From: Paracoccaceae bacterium | GTDB taxonomy: Bacteria > Pseudomonadota > Alphaproteobacteria > Rhodobacterales > Rhodobacteraceae | Length of the DNA: 6,980 nt | Assembly (NCBI GenBank): GCA_003447515.1 | Contig: DLZA01000205.1 | Span: forward strand, 1 to 6,980 | Reading direction: 5' to 3' | Part shown: in pieces, positions 1 to 6,244 of the stretch | How the letters are laid out: each line of letters begins with the position of its first letter | How positions within the stretch are numbered: position 1 is the stretch's first letter | Notes under the pieces: model-generated | Told to the model about the DNA's origin: nothing | What the model saw: only the letters and a program-made list of their open reading frames with translations | Database searches by the model: none | Made by a program: the position numbers and the translations under genes

Positions 1-24
1 GAACTGTGGAACTGTGGAACTGTG
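1..24. repeat. Tandem 8-bp repeat, three perfect copies
   Basis: The first 24 bases are GAACTGTG repeated exactly three times, after which the pattern breaks (CACGTA). The array starts at base 1, so it may continue to the left beyond the window and the copy number is a minimum. No gene covers it here. Its function is unknown. It could be a short slippage-prone repeat in an intergenic region or the edge of a larger repeat. Confidence 0.85.
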
Positions 25-53
25 CACGTAGTTAAGCAACACTTCAACATGCA

Positions 54-77
54 ACGGGATGTCACGTCCACACCCGT
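54..77. other. Imperfect GC-rich hairpin
   Basis: The arms ACGGG and CCCGT, extended by TGT and ACA, can form an 8-bp stem with one bulged A and a 7-base loop. There is no poly-T tract after it on either strand. It is a weak terminator candidate for leftward transcription from pdxH, or it is chance pairing. Confidence 0.3.
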
Positions 78-85
78 CACCAATT

Positions 86-102
86 ATAAATTCGAAATTT
101 AT
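86..102. other. AT-rich inverted repeat
   Basis: ATAAATT and AATTTAT form a perfect 7-bp inverted repeat around CGA, with a TTCGAA palindrome nested inside. It could be a binding site for a regulator of the gene to the left, or chance in AT-rich intergenic DNA. No T-tract follows, so it does not look like a terminator. Confidence 0.3.
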
Positions 103-295
103 GGCACTATCAAACCACTATAGAAGGCCCGTCATTGATACCATTTCTTGCTCCACTTCGGACAAAGCCACCATCGCTCATAAATGTGTGCATCAATAAC
201 CCCGATATTCCGAATCCAAAATCAGTAACCCATGTTCCATTATGTTTAATGATGGCGTCAATTGCACTCGCTGGGCCAGCCACGGCGTAACGACA

Positions 296-919
296 TTATG
301 GGTTCAGCCTCGTCACAACCCAATTAAATTGATCCGCGTCACGACGCCATGTGAAGCGGTCATGCAACCGATCAGGGCCATCGCACCAAAACTCGATTTC
401 AATCGGCGCAATACGGAACCCACCCCAATGTGGTGGACGCCGCGGATCATCCCCCAAATCTGCAGTCATTTTCTTCACTTGCTGCTCGAGCGCAGCCCGG
501 TTCTCGAGAGGAGATGATTGATCACTTGCCCACGCCCCTACACGACTAAAAACGCTTCGCGACGAAAAATATACATCCGAATCCGCATCAGTAACTTTCG
601 ATATAGCCCCACGAACACGGATTTGTCTGCGCAGAGACTTCCAGTGCATCACAAATGCAGCCTTCCCAGATTCCAATATTTCAGATGCTTTTGTACTTGT
701 GTAGTTCGTGAAAAACACAAACCCGTCATCTTCAATGTCTTTCAACAAAACAATTCGCGCATTTGGGAAACCGTCTTGATCAACTGTCGATAGGGCGATT
801 GCATTCGGATCATTTATTTCAGTGGACCTCGCTTCTTCCAGCCAGGCCTTAGAGATTACAAAGGGATCATCTCCAGCAAAAACGCCAACGCGGTCTGAAG
901 ATAATTCTACTGGTTTCAT
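296..919 (-). CDS. pdxH: Pyridoxamine 5'-phosphate oxidase
   Basis: This FMN-dependent cytosolic enzyme oxidises pyridoxine or pyridoxamine 5'-phosphate to pyridoxal 5'-phosphate, the last step of B6 synthesis and salvage. The 207-residue length fits the family (about 200-220). Visible family motifs are ARIVLLK (54-60), [10 protein letters not shown] (69-78) and the RRQIRVRG stretch (97-104), all FMN-site segments; GAWASDQSS (128-136); and the C-terminal dimerisation region PPHWGGFRI (162-170), IEFW (175-178) and RLHDR (184-188), whose Arg and His contact substrate in the E. coli enzyme. It ends in RLNP, as family members typically do. The Pro often found in SRP before the GAWAS motif is Ser here (SRSVFS). 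The start has a weak AGAG-type ribosome site and a good promoter about 37 bp upstream. It is divergent from fabI and appears monocistronic within the window. Confidence 0.96.
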   Translation of the reverse strand: MKPVELSSDRVGVFAGDDPFVISKAWLEEARSTEINDPNAIALSTVDQDGFPNARIVLLKDIEDDGFVFFTNYTSTKASEILESGKAAFVMHWKSLRRQIRVRGAISKVTDADSDVYFSSRSVFSRVGAWASDQSSPLENRAALEQQVKKMTADLGDDPRRPPHWGGFRIAPIEIEFWCDGPDRLHDRFTWRRDADQFNWVVTRLNP

Positions 920-955
920 TTCGATACTCTATATTTTCTGCCGTCCCTGGCTGCA

Positions 956-984
956 ATTCTACCCCACATTATTTTGATGCTCAA
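956..984 (-). promoter_or_regulatory. Predicted sigma70-type promoter of pdxH
   Basis: Read on the minus strand, a -35 box TTGAGC (979-984) is separated by exactly 17 bp from a -10 box TAGAAT (956-961), which matches the TATAAT consensus at five of six positions. Transcription would start near 949, giving a leader of about 30 nt before the pdxH ATG. The match and the position make this the best promoter in the window. It has not been tested against a genome-specific model. Confidence 0.55.
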
Positions 985-1087
985 ATCAAGCTTTACCTAA
1001 GTATCACTGAGAGAAAGGTGCTCAAATGTTTCGTTGATGCATCACACCTGCTTCACAAACCCAAAAATATAACCATGAACCACAGAC

Positions 1088-1116
1088 TTGCAGCTCAACG
1101 TACCTTGGCTTACATG
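1088..1116 (+). promoter_or_regulatory. Weak promoter candidate for fabI
   Basis: TTGCAG (1088-1093) and TACATG (1111-1116) have a 17-bp spacing and lie about 32 bp before the fabI start. Each box matches its consensus at only three of six positions, so this is a guess supported mainly by spacing and location. Confidence 0.2.
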
Positions 1117-1137
1117 CTTAAAGCCTAAAGACGAATT

Positions 1138-1142
1138 AGGAG
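1138..1142 (+). promoter_or_regulatory. Ribosome binding site of fabI
   Basis: AGGAG is followed by a 6-base spacer and then the ATG at 1149. This decides the start in favour of 1149 over the in-frame ATG at 1164, which has no such site. Confidence 0.8.
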
Positions 1143-1148
1143 CAGGCA

Positions 1149-1967
1149 ATGAATTCTGGACTGATGCAAGGCAAACGCGGCCTTATCATGGGTGTCGCAA
1201 ACGACAAATCAATTGCATGGGGCATCGCCAAAGCCTGCCACGACCAGGGCGCAGAACTTGCTTTTTCCTACCAGGGCGGTGCACTTGGTAAGAGAGTCAA
1301 GCCACTAGCCGAGTCTGTAAACTCCGAATTGGTGCTTGAATGTGATGTGACAAATAACGCCTCTATCGATACTTTGTTTGAAACTCTGCAAGCCAAGTGG
1401 GGCAAGCTAGACTTCGTCGTTCACGCCATCGGCTTTTCTGACAAAAACGAACTTAGGGGTCGTTATGTAGATACCTCCCAAGACAACTTTCGCATGACGA
1501 TGGATATCTCTGTTTATTCCTTCACAGCCGTCGCACAACGCGCTGAAAAGATGATGCCAGACGGCGGAGCTTTGCTTACGCTGACATATTACGGTGCGGA
1601 AATGGTCATGCCACATTACAATGTCATGGGCATCGCAAAAGCTGGCCTGGAAGCGTCTGTGAAATACCTTGCGATGGATCTTGGCCCAAAAAATATCCGC
1701 GTCAACGCGCTGTCCGCCGGTCCGATCAAGACCCTTGCAGCCTCTGGAATTGGTGACTTCCGCTACATATTGAAATGGAACGAGTTAAATTCACCACTTC
1801 GCCGCAACGTGACCACAGATGACGTAGGTAAGTCAGGCATGTACCTTTGCTCTGATTTATCTTCTGGCGTCACTGGCGAAAACCACCATGTGGACTCAGG
1901 CTATCACGTCGTTGGAATGAAGGCCGAAGACGCACCAGACATCGATGTAGTGACAGGGCGCAAATAA
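1149..1967 (+). CDS. fabI: Enoyl-[acyl-carrier-protein] reductase (NADH), FabI
   Basis: FabI reduces the trans-2 double bond of enoyl-ACP in the final step of each type II fatty acid elongation cycle, in the cytosol. At 272 residues it is the usual length. It is a short-chain dehydrogenase fold of the FabI type: nucleotide-binding GVANDKSIAWGIA (15-27), D66-V67 after the third strand, HAIGF (92-96), the catalytic pair Tyr147 and Tyr157 with Lys164 (Tyr-x6-Lys), and the family signature SAGPIKTLAASGI (189-201). Positions equivalent to E. coli Gly93, Met159 and Phe203 are Gly95, Met160 and Phe204, so the classic triclosan-resistance changes are absent. A strong AGGAG site supports the start. 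It diverges from pdxH and converges on eda, so it is probably transcribed alone. Other alphaproteobacteria often carry more than one fabI, so this need not be the only copy. Confidence 0.96.
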   Translation: MNSGLMQGKRGLIMGVANDKSIAWGIAKACHDQGAELAFSYQGGALGKRVKPLAESVNSELVLECDVTNNASIDTLFETLQAKWGKLDFVVHAIGFSDKNELRGRYVDTSQDNFRMTMDISVYSFTAVAQRAEKMMPDGGALLTLTYYGAEMVMPHYNVMGIAKAGLEASVKYLAMDLGPKNIRVNALSAGPIKTLAASGIGDFRYILKWNELNSPLRRNVTTDDVGKSGMYLCSDLSSGVTGENHHVDSGYHVVGMKAEDAPDIDVVTGRK

Positions 1968-1970
1968 CCA

Positions 1971-2609
1971 TTAAAGTTGAGATGCAGCTCTGGCCAAAGC
2001 CTCAATCGCGGTCCACTCACCCGAGATGACAAAATCCCTTGGTGCAACCCAAGATCCGCCTACGCAGATTACGTTTGACAACGATAGGTAATCACAAGCA
2101 TTTTTTGTTGAGATCCCACCCGTTGGGCAAAAGTTTATTTGCGGCAAGGGTGACGCGAAGGAACCAAGGGCTTTAGCTCCACCAGACGCCTCTGCAGGGA
2201 AAAATTTTTGCACAGAGTAGCCTTTTTCTAGCAATCTCATAGACTCGCTTGCGGTGGCGGCACCTGGCAACAGTGGAAGCCCCATAGACTCGCAAGCAGC
2301 AATCAAAACATCCGTCGCGCCTGGTGACACCCCAAACTGTGCTCCTGCGGCTTTTGCCTCCTTTACATCTTGCGGTGTCAGCAACGTCCCCGCACCGACA
2401 AACCCTCCCTTAACACGTGCCATTTCAGCAATAACATCCAGCGCTCCATCTGTACGCAATGTAACCTCTAATGCAGGCAAACCGCCAGCAACCAAAGCCG
2501 TTCCCAGATCAAAAGCTTTAGTCACATCTTCCACCACTAATACCGGCACCACAGGAGCCATGTTGAGCACTTCCAAGTTCCGCATACTTGCTTCGACTGC
2601 CGTAATCAT
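1971..2609 (-). CDS. eda: KDPG aldolase (2-keto-3-deoxy-6-phosphogluconate aldolase)
   Basis: Eda cleaves 2-keto-3-deoxy-6-phosphogluconate to pyruvate and glyceraldehyde 3-phosphate, the second specific step of the Entner-Doudoroff pathway. It is a class I aldolase with a TIM-barrel fold. The 212-residue length matches E. coli Eda (213). Visible signatures are VVPVLV (20-25), the LEVTLRT active-site segment with Glu48 and Arg52, GAGTLL (72-77), GVSPG (93-97), LLPGAATASE (113-122), the Schiff-base Lys135 in KFFPAE, and the phosphate-binding CPTGGIS. The frame is open 27 codons further upstream, but the ATG at 2609 is preferred: AAAGGA lies six bases before it, the protein then starts where the family does, and the longer form would overlap edd. 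It lies 10 bp after the edd stop and is surely in its operon. Confidence 0.96.
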   Translation of the reverse strand: MITAVEASMRNLEVLNMAPVVPVLVVEDVTKAFDLGTALVAGGLPALEVTLRTDGALDVIAEMARVKGGFVGAGTLLTPQDVKEAKAAGAQFGVSPGATDVLIAACESMGLPLLPGAATASESMRLLEKGYSVQKFFPAEASGGAKALGSFASPLPQINFCPTGGISTKNACDYLSLSNVICVGGSWVAPRDFVISGEWTAIEALARAASQL

Positions 2610-2615
2610 TTTCAA

Positions 2616-2621
2616 TCCTTT
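2616..2621 (-). promoter_or_regulatory. Ribosome binding site of eda, overlapping the edd stop codon
   Basis: On the minus strand the junction reads TAAAGGATTGAAAATG. The edd stop codon TAA runs into AAAGGA, which sits six bases before the eda ATG. This fixes the eda start at 2609 and suggests translational coupling between dehydratase and aldolase. Confidence 0.75.
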
Positions 2622-4422
2622 AAAATTCAAATACGCTAGCACCATCACGCGCCGCACCAGCGCGCTCGCGAAATATGCCAAACATCTCACGTCCCACGCC
2701 GAAGCAGTCGGTCAAATCAGGATGCGTGATTTCTCGATTCAACACGCCTGGTTCCACCGATATAATACCCGCAACTGCATCTAACGTGACGATGTCTCCA
2801 TCTTGCAAATAGGCAATCGGACCGTCGTCAATGGCCTCTGGAGATAAGTGAATGGCCGCTGGTATTTTACCAGACGCACCTGACATGCGCCCATCACTGA
2901 CCAGCGCAACCCTGATCCCACGATCCTGCAATGCCATCAAACACGGAGTCAGCCCGTGCAATTCTGGCATTCCATTCGCTTTTGGTCCTTGATAACGCAC
3001 GACGACGACGACATCACGGGTAAACTCTCCTGCCCGAAAGGCTGCAACCACAGATATTTGATCATGAAATACTCGGCACGGCGCAGTAATTACTCGCCGT
3101 TCAGGTGCAACAGCAGATGTTTTCATCACGCCATGCCCCAAATTACCACTCAAAGCCGATAAACCACCCGTCTCTTGAAATGGGGCCTCCAACGTCGCAA
3201 TAATTTTCTTATTAAGCGACACCGGTGCCCCCTCTTCCCAAATCAGTGTACCGTCGACTAACTTTGGCTCTTTCGTGTAATGCGCCAAACCACGCCCCAC
3301 GATCGTTTGCGTATCATCGTGCAACAACCCTGCGTTCAGCAATTCACGCAGCACCAATGCAAGTCCCCCTGCAGCATGGAAATGGTTCACATCCGCCAGC
3401 CCATTTGGATAAATCCTGGTCAAAAGTGGCACAACATCTGCGATATCTTGAAAATCTACCCAATCAAGTAAAACGCCACTGGCCCGCGCCATCGCAATTA
3501 AATGGATTAACAGGTTCGTAGATCCCCCCGTCGCCATCAACCCTACTATCCCGTTCACATAGGCCTTCTCGTCCAAAATATCGGACACAGGCAAATAAGA
3601 ATTTCCAAGATCAGACAAATTAGCTACAATCTTCGCTCCTTCCATAGTCAGCGCAGCCCGCAACGGAGTGTTCGGCGCAACAAAACTTGAGCCTGGCAAA
3701 TGTAATCCCATGAACTCCATCAACATCTGGTTGGTATTCGCAGTGCCATAAAAGGTGCAGGTCCCTGGGCCATGATAGCTCGCCATTTCTGCAACCATTA
3801 ACGCGTCACGGTCACATTTTCCTTCAGCAAAATCTTTCCGCACTTGCGCTTTTTCGTCATTGCTTAGCCCCGAAGGCATCGGCCCTGCTGGTAAAAAAAC
3901 TGCAGGCAGATGCCCAAATCGTGCTGCGGCGATCACGAGGCCAGGCACGATTTTGTCACAAACACCTAAAAAAACAGCGCAATCGAACACATTATGGGAC
4001 AGTCCAATGGCAGCCGACATGGCGATGGCGTCGCGTGAAAATAGCGACAGTTCCATTCCATCTTGGCCTTGCGTCACCCCATCGCACATAGCCGGAACCC
4101 CCGCCGCCACCTGGGCTGTCGCCCCCACAGAACGCAGTGCGTTCTTAATATCACTAGGGAAACTCGCAAACGGATGGTGCGCCGACAACATATCATTATA
4201 CGCGGTTATAATCCCCACATTCGCACCGCGACCTGTGACCAGCGCTTTCTTGTCAAACTCCATAGGTGCATAGGCATGCGCCTGATTTCCACAAGATAAA
4301 TGCGTTCGCTTTGGACCCTCAGACCGCGCCTCCATCATTTGCGTCAAATATCGCGCACGTGCTTGTGCAGACCGTGCAATTATTCGGTTGGTGACAGCGT
4401 TTAATCTGGCATTCAAGGTCAT
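2620..4422 (-). CDS. edd: 6-phosphogluconate dehydratase
   Basis: Edd dehydrates 6-phosphogluconate to KDPG, the first specific step of the Entner-Doudoroff pathway, using an oxygen-sensitive iron-sulfur cluster. It belongs to the IlvD/Edd family. The 600 residues compare with about 603 in E. coli. Family signatures appear in order: [11 protein letters not shown] (72-82), [20 protein letters not shown] (108-127), GVCDKIVPG (153-161) with Cys155, [14 protein letters not shown] (220-233) with Cys222, and near the C terminus the [14 protein letters not shown] and [16 protein letters not shown] stretches. Cys155 and Cys222 align by position with the E. coli cluster ligands Cys154 and Cys221; Cys113 is the third conserved Cys. 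The start is supported by AGAGAGGGG at 4430-4438. It is the first gene of the edd-eda operon, with a promoter and a LacI-type palindrome just upstream. No zwf, pgl or sugar-acid transporter accompanies it here. Confidence 0.97.
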   Translation of the reverse strand: MTLNARLNAVTNRIIARSAQARARYLTQMMEARSEGPKRTHLSCGNQAHAYAPMEFDKKALVTGRGANVGIITAYNDMLSAHHPFASFPSDIKNALRSVGATAQVAAGVPAMCDGVTQGQDGMELSLFSRDAIAMSAAIGLSHNVFDCAVFLGVCDKIVPGLVIAAARFGHLPAVFLPAGPMPSGLSNDEKAQVRKDFAEGKCDRDALMVAEMASYHGPGTCTFYGTANTNQMLMEFMGLHLPGSSFVAPNTPLRAALTMEGAKIVANLSDLGNSYLPVSDILDEKAYVNGIVGLMATGGSTNLLIHLIAMARASGVLLDWVDFQDIADVVPLLTRIYPNGLADVNHFHAAGGLALVLRELLNAGLLHDDTQTIVGRGLAHYTKEPKLVDGTLIWEEGAPVSLNKKIIATLEAPFQETGGLSALSGNLGHGVMKTSAVAPERRVITAPCRVFHDQISVVAAFRAGEFTRDVVVVVRYQGPKANGMPELHGLTPCLMALQDRGIRVALVSDGRMSGASGKIPAAIHLSPEAIDDGPIAYLQDGDIVTLDAVAGIISVEPGVLNREITHPDLTDCFGVGREMFGIFRERAGAARDGASVFEF

Positions 4423-4429
4423 GTTTAGA

Positions 4430-4438
4430 CCCCTCTCT
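4430..4438 (-). promoter_or_regulatory. Ribosome binding site of edd
   Basis: On the minus strand AGAGAGGGG lies seven bases before the edd ATG. It is purine-rich and Shine-Dalgarno-like, and supports the start at 4422. Confidence 0.6.
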
Positions 4439-4443
4439 TATTT

Positions 4444-4459
4444 ACGTTATCGCTAACGT
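4444..4459. promoter_or_regulatory. LacI-family-type operator upstream of edd
   Basis: The 16-bp sequence ACGTTATCGCTAACGT is symmetrical around a central CG, with a mismatch only at the innermost pair (14 of 16 bases symmetrical). The GTTA-n-CG-n-TAAC pattern is typical of operators of LacI-family repressors, including gluconate-type GntR of E. coli. It lies 22-37 bp before the edd start, over the transcription start predicted from the edd promoter boxes, which fits repression by blocking the polymerase. No LacI-family regulator gene is in the window, so the regulator and its inducer are unknown. Confidence 0.5.
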
Positions 4460-4463
4460 TTTA

Positions 4464-4492
4464 AAACTACTGTGACTGAATAATAAACTCAA
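4464..4492 (-). promoter_or_regulatory. Predicted promoter of the edd-eda operon
   Basis: On the minus strand TTGAGT (4487-4492) and TAGTTT (4464-4469) are spaced by 17 bp. The -35 box is fair and the -10 box is poor (three of six). Transcription would begin near 4457, inside the LacI-type palindrome. The position relative to the operator is the main support. A perfect 10-bp palindrome GTTTTAAAAC (4458-4467) also overlaps this promoter. Confidence 0.4.
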
Positions 4493-4564
4493 CCCCTTCC
4501 CACAGCCCACACACCATAGTAGTAAGCAACAGATTAACATCTTTGAATGCGAGTCACTGCTACC

Positions 4565-5083
4565 ATGTCCGAAAACCGTTTGCCGCACGAAAAAGGCTTC
4601 CACATCTCTTGGGATCAAATTCACCGCGATAGCCGCGCACTTGCCTGGCGGCTCGACGGAAAAGGACCCGACAACGGGAATTGGCGCGCAGTTGTAGCCA
4701 TTACTCGCGGCGGCATGGCCCCTGCGATGATTGTAGCACGTGAACTTGATATCCGCACTGTTGATACGATTTCGGTCATGTCCTACCAACAAGGAAGTGG
4801 GGCAGCGGACCAACGCCGAGAAGCGAAGGTTCTGAAATCCCCGGATACTGAACTAATGGGCGATGGCACTGGGATCCTCATCCTGGATGATTTAGTCGAC
4901 TCGGGCAAAACATTGGAATTAGTACGCGAACTCTACCCCAATGCCCACTTCGCTACTGTCTATGCAAAACCAGAAGGGGAGCCACAGGTGGACACCTTCA
5001 TCACTGGAGTCTCCCAAGACACATGGATCTTCTTTCCATGGGACATGGCGCTGCAATACGTAGAACCCTATCGCGGTACTTGA
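4565..5083 (+). CDS. gpt: Xanthine (xanthine-guanine) phosphoribosyltransferase
   Basis: The enzyme transfers phosphoribose from PRPP to xanthine or guanine, giving XMP or GMP in purine salvage. It is a type I phosphoribosyltransferase. From the ATG at 4565 it has 172 residues, longer than E. coli Gpt (152), mainly because of the N-terminal extension and loops. Visible motifs are [10 protein letters not shown] (45-54), matching the Gpt RGG-PA segment, the PRPP-binding [13 protein letters not shown] (104-116), and the C-terminal TWIFFPWD (153-160), which is characteristic of XGPRT and contacts the purine. An in-frame ATG at 4547 would add six residues (MRVTAT). I prefer 4565 because [18 protein letters not shown] is the N terminus I expect from related proteins, but neither start has a strong ribosome site. 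It is divergent from edd and its stop touches the start of the next gene. Confidence 0.9.
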   Translation: MSENRLPHEKGFHISWDQIHRDSRALAWRLDGKGPDNGNWRAVVAITRGGMAPAMIVARELDIRTVDTISVMSYQQGSGAADQRREAKVLKSPDTELMGDGTGILILDDLVDSGKTLELVRELYPNAHFATVYAKPEGEPQVDTFITGVSQDTWIFFPWDMALQYVEPYRGT

Positions 5084-6244
5084 ATGAAACAGAAAAATAG
5101 CATCGCGCAAGAAACCCACGCTGCGCAAGCCCTGCGCCACATCGATAAGACAACAGGATCTGTCGTTCCTCCCATGTTAGCGACATCAACTTTCGCGCGT
5201 GATGAAAACTACGACCTGCGCGAGGGGTATATCTATTCGCGGTACGCTGGCCCAACAACCACCCACGCTGAGGACATTATCGCAACGCTCGAGAGCGCAG
5301 ACGAAAGCCTGCTGTTCAATTCAGGAATGTCTGCCTCGGTAGCTGTGGTAGAAGCCTTGCCCTCGCAATCTCACGTTGTGGCTCAAAGCATGATGTACCA
5401 CGTTGGTTTGCAATGGCTCGAACGCCAAGCTGCGCGTAGTGTGATCAGCCTTGATCATTTCCCCGCGGGCGATCTCAACGCGCTCGCCGCACAAATCAAG
5501 CCAGGTAAAACAAACCTTATTTGGATCGAAACCCCCGCCAATGGAGATTGGTCCGTCACTGACATTGCGATCGCCGCCGAACTCGCACATGCCGCTGGCG
5601 CAATCCTGATGGTGGATAGCACCGCGGCACCGCCTTGCACCCAACAACCCCTCACCCATGGCGCAGATATTTCATTCCACTCTGCCACCAAATATATGGG
5701 TGGCCACTCCGATTTCACCGCAGGTGTTTTATCCGCCCGCAAAGATTTGAAATTATGGGACGAAATCCGCTCAGTGCGTGGCTTTCAAGGCACCATCCTT
5801 CCAGCGTTCGAAGCATGGTTGCTCATCCGATCCTTGCGCACGCTCCACGTCCGCTTTGCGCAAACCTCAAACAACGCGATGGCCTTTGCAAACCACTTTG
5901 CAAATCACAAAGACGTGCAAACAATCCTCTACCCAGGCCTTCTAAATCATCCAGGCCACAAAATAGCCAAAAAACAAATGCAAAACGGTTTTGGCGGTAT
6001 GATGTCGATCCTGATTAATGGTGCGGACATCCGTGCTCTAGAAATGGCCAAACAAGCAGAACTTTTCATTCCTGCGACATCCCTTGGTGGAGTTGAGTCC
6101 CTGATCGAGCACCGCCGCACCGTTGCAGGCCCCGATAGCGGCATTCCAGAGAACCTTTTGCGCCTTTCTATTGGCATCGAACACATCGATGATCTGATTG
6201 CAGACTTCGAACAAGCGTTCATGGCCACTGCGGGACATGCCTGA
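5084..6244 (+). CDS. PLP-dependent trans-sulfuration enzyme (cystathionine beta-lyase / gamma-synthase family)
   Basis: This is a Cys/Met metabolism PLP-dependent enzyme (fold type I), 386 residues, the normal length. Recognisable parts are PPMLATSTF (29-37), YSRYAGPT (51-58) whose Tyr and Arg hold the cofactor phosphate of the partner subunit, FNSGMSAS (78-85), Tyr105 at the position that stacks on PLP, IETPANGD (148-155), VDST with Asp178 facing the pyridine nitrogen, the Schiff-base Lys203 in SATKYMGGHSD, SLGGVESLIEH (333-343), and LLRLSIGIE (358-366) with the substrate-carboxylate Arg360. The reaction is not decided by these motifs: cystathionine beta-lyase (metC), gamma-lyase, gamma-synthase or O-acetylhomoserine sulfhydrylase are all possible, with metC-like lyase my first guess. 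The ATG directly follows the gpt TGA with no ribosome site of its own visible, so translation is probably coupled. It overlaps the next gene by 8 bp. Confidence 0.88.
   Translation: MKQKNSIAQETHAAQALRHIDKTTGSVVPPMLATSTFARDENYDLREGYIYSRYAGPTTTHAEDIIATLESADESLLFNSGMSASVAVVEALPSQSHVVAQSMMYHVGLQWLERQAARSVISLDHFPAGDLNALAAQIKPGKTNLIWIETPANGDWSVTDIAIAAELAHAAGAILMVDSTAAPPCTQQPLTHGADISFHSATKYMGGHSDFTAGVLSARKDLKLWDEIRSVRGFQGTILPAFEAWLLIRSLRTLHVRFAQTSNNAMAFANHFANHKDVQTILYPGLLNHPGHKIAKKQMQNGFGGMMSILINGADIRALEMAKQAELFIPATSLGGVESLIEHRRTVAGPDSGIPENLLRLSIGIEHIDDLIADFEQAFMATAGHA

Larger units (their letters stand above)
1..295. other. Left-edge intergenic stretch, no convincing gene
   Basis: This stretch lies downstream of pdxH and reaches the window edge. 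I see no gene that I can support on either strand. It holds three tandem copies of an 8-bp unit (1-24), an imperfect GC-rich hairpin (54-77), an AT-rich hairpin (86-102), and a 57-codon minus-strand frame (110-283) that lacks a ribosome binding site. Neither hairpin is followed by a clear run of T on either strand, so no intrinsic terminator for pdxH can be assigned. The neighbouring gene to the left lies outside the window. Confidence 0.6.
920..1148. other. Divergent pdxH-fabI intergenic region
   Basis: This 229-bp spacer separates two genes that diverge. It contains a well-formed promoter for pdxH on the minus strand, a poor promoter candidate and a strong ribosome binding site for fabI on the plus strand. 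A 67-codon plus-strand frame starting at 1088 runs out of frame into fabI and is not believable as a gene. I found no RNA gene or obvious riboswitch-like structure. PLP- or lipid-responsive regulation is possible, but no recognised operator was seen. Confidence 0.6.

Noticed and set aside
54..77. Intrinsic terminator of pdxH
   Set aside because: The stem has a bulge and no T-tract follows it on the minus strand, and it lies more than 200 bp after the stop codon. I kept it only as a hairpin.
242..793. Two 91-codon plus-strand frames (242-517 and 518-793)
   Set aside because: Both are mostly antisense to pdxH, a complete and well-conserved gene, and show no recognisable protein features.
1105..1120. 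Sigma54-like promoter (TTGGC ... TGCT) upstream of fabI
   Set aside because: The GG and GC elements have the wrong spacing for a -24/-12 promoter.
1088..1291. A 67-codon plus-strand frame overlapping the fabI start
   Set aside because: It runs out of frame into fabI, has no ribosome binding site, and covers the region where the fabI leader and ribosome site lie.
2610..2690. Longer N terminus of Eda, starting at 2690
   Set aside because: It would overlap the end of edd by about 70 bases. The extra 27 residues are not family-like, and the ATG at 2609 has a good ribosome binding site and gives the usual length.
2254..2784. A 176-codon plus-strand frame across the eda-edd junction
   Set aside because: It is antisense to two certain genes, is low in complexity (Ala/Thr/Ser/Pro-rich) and has no motif or ribosome binding site.
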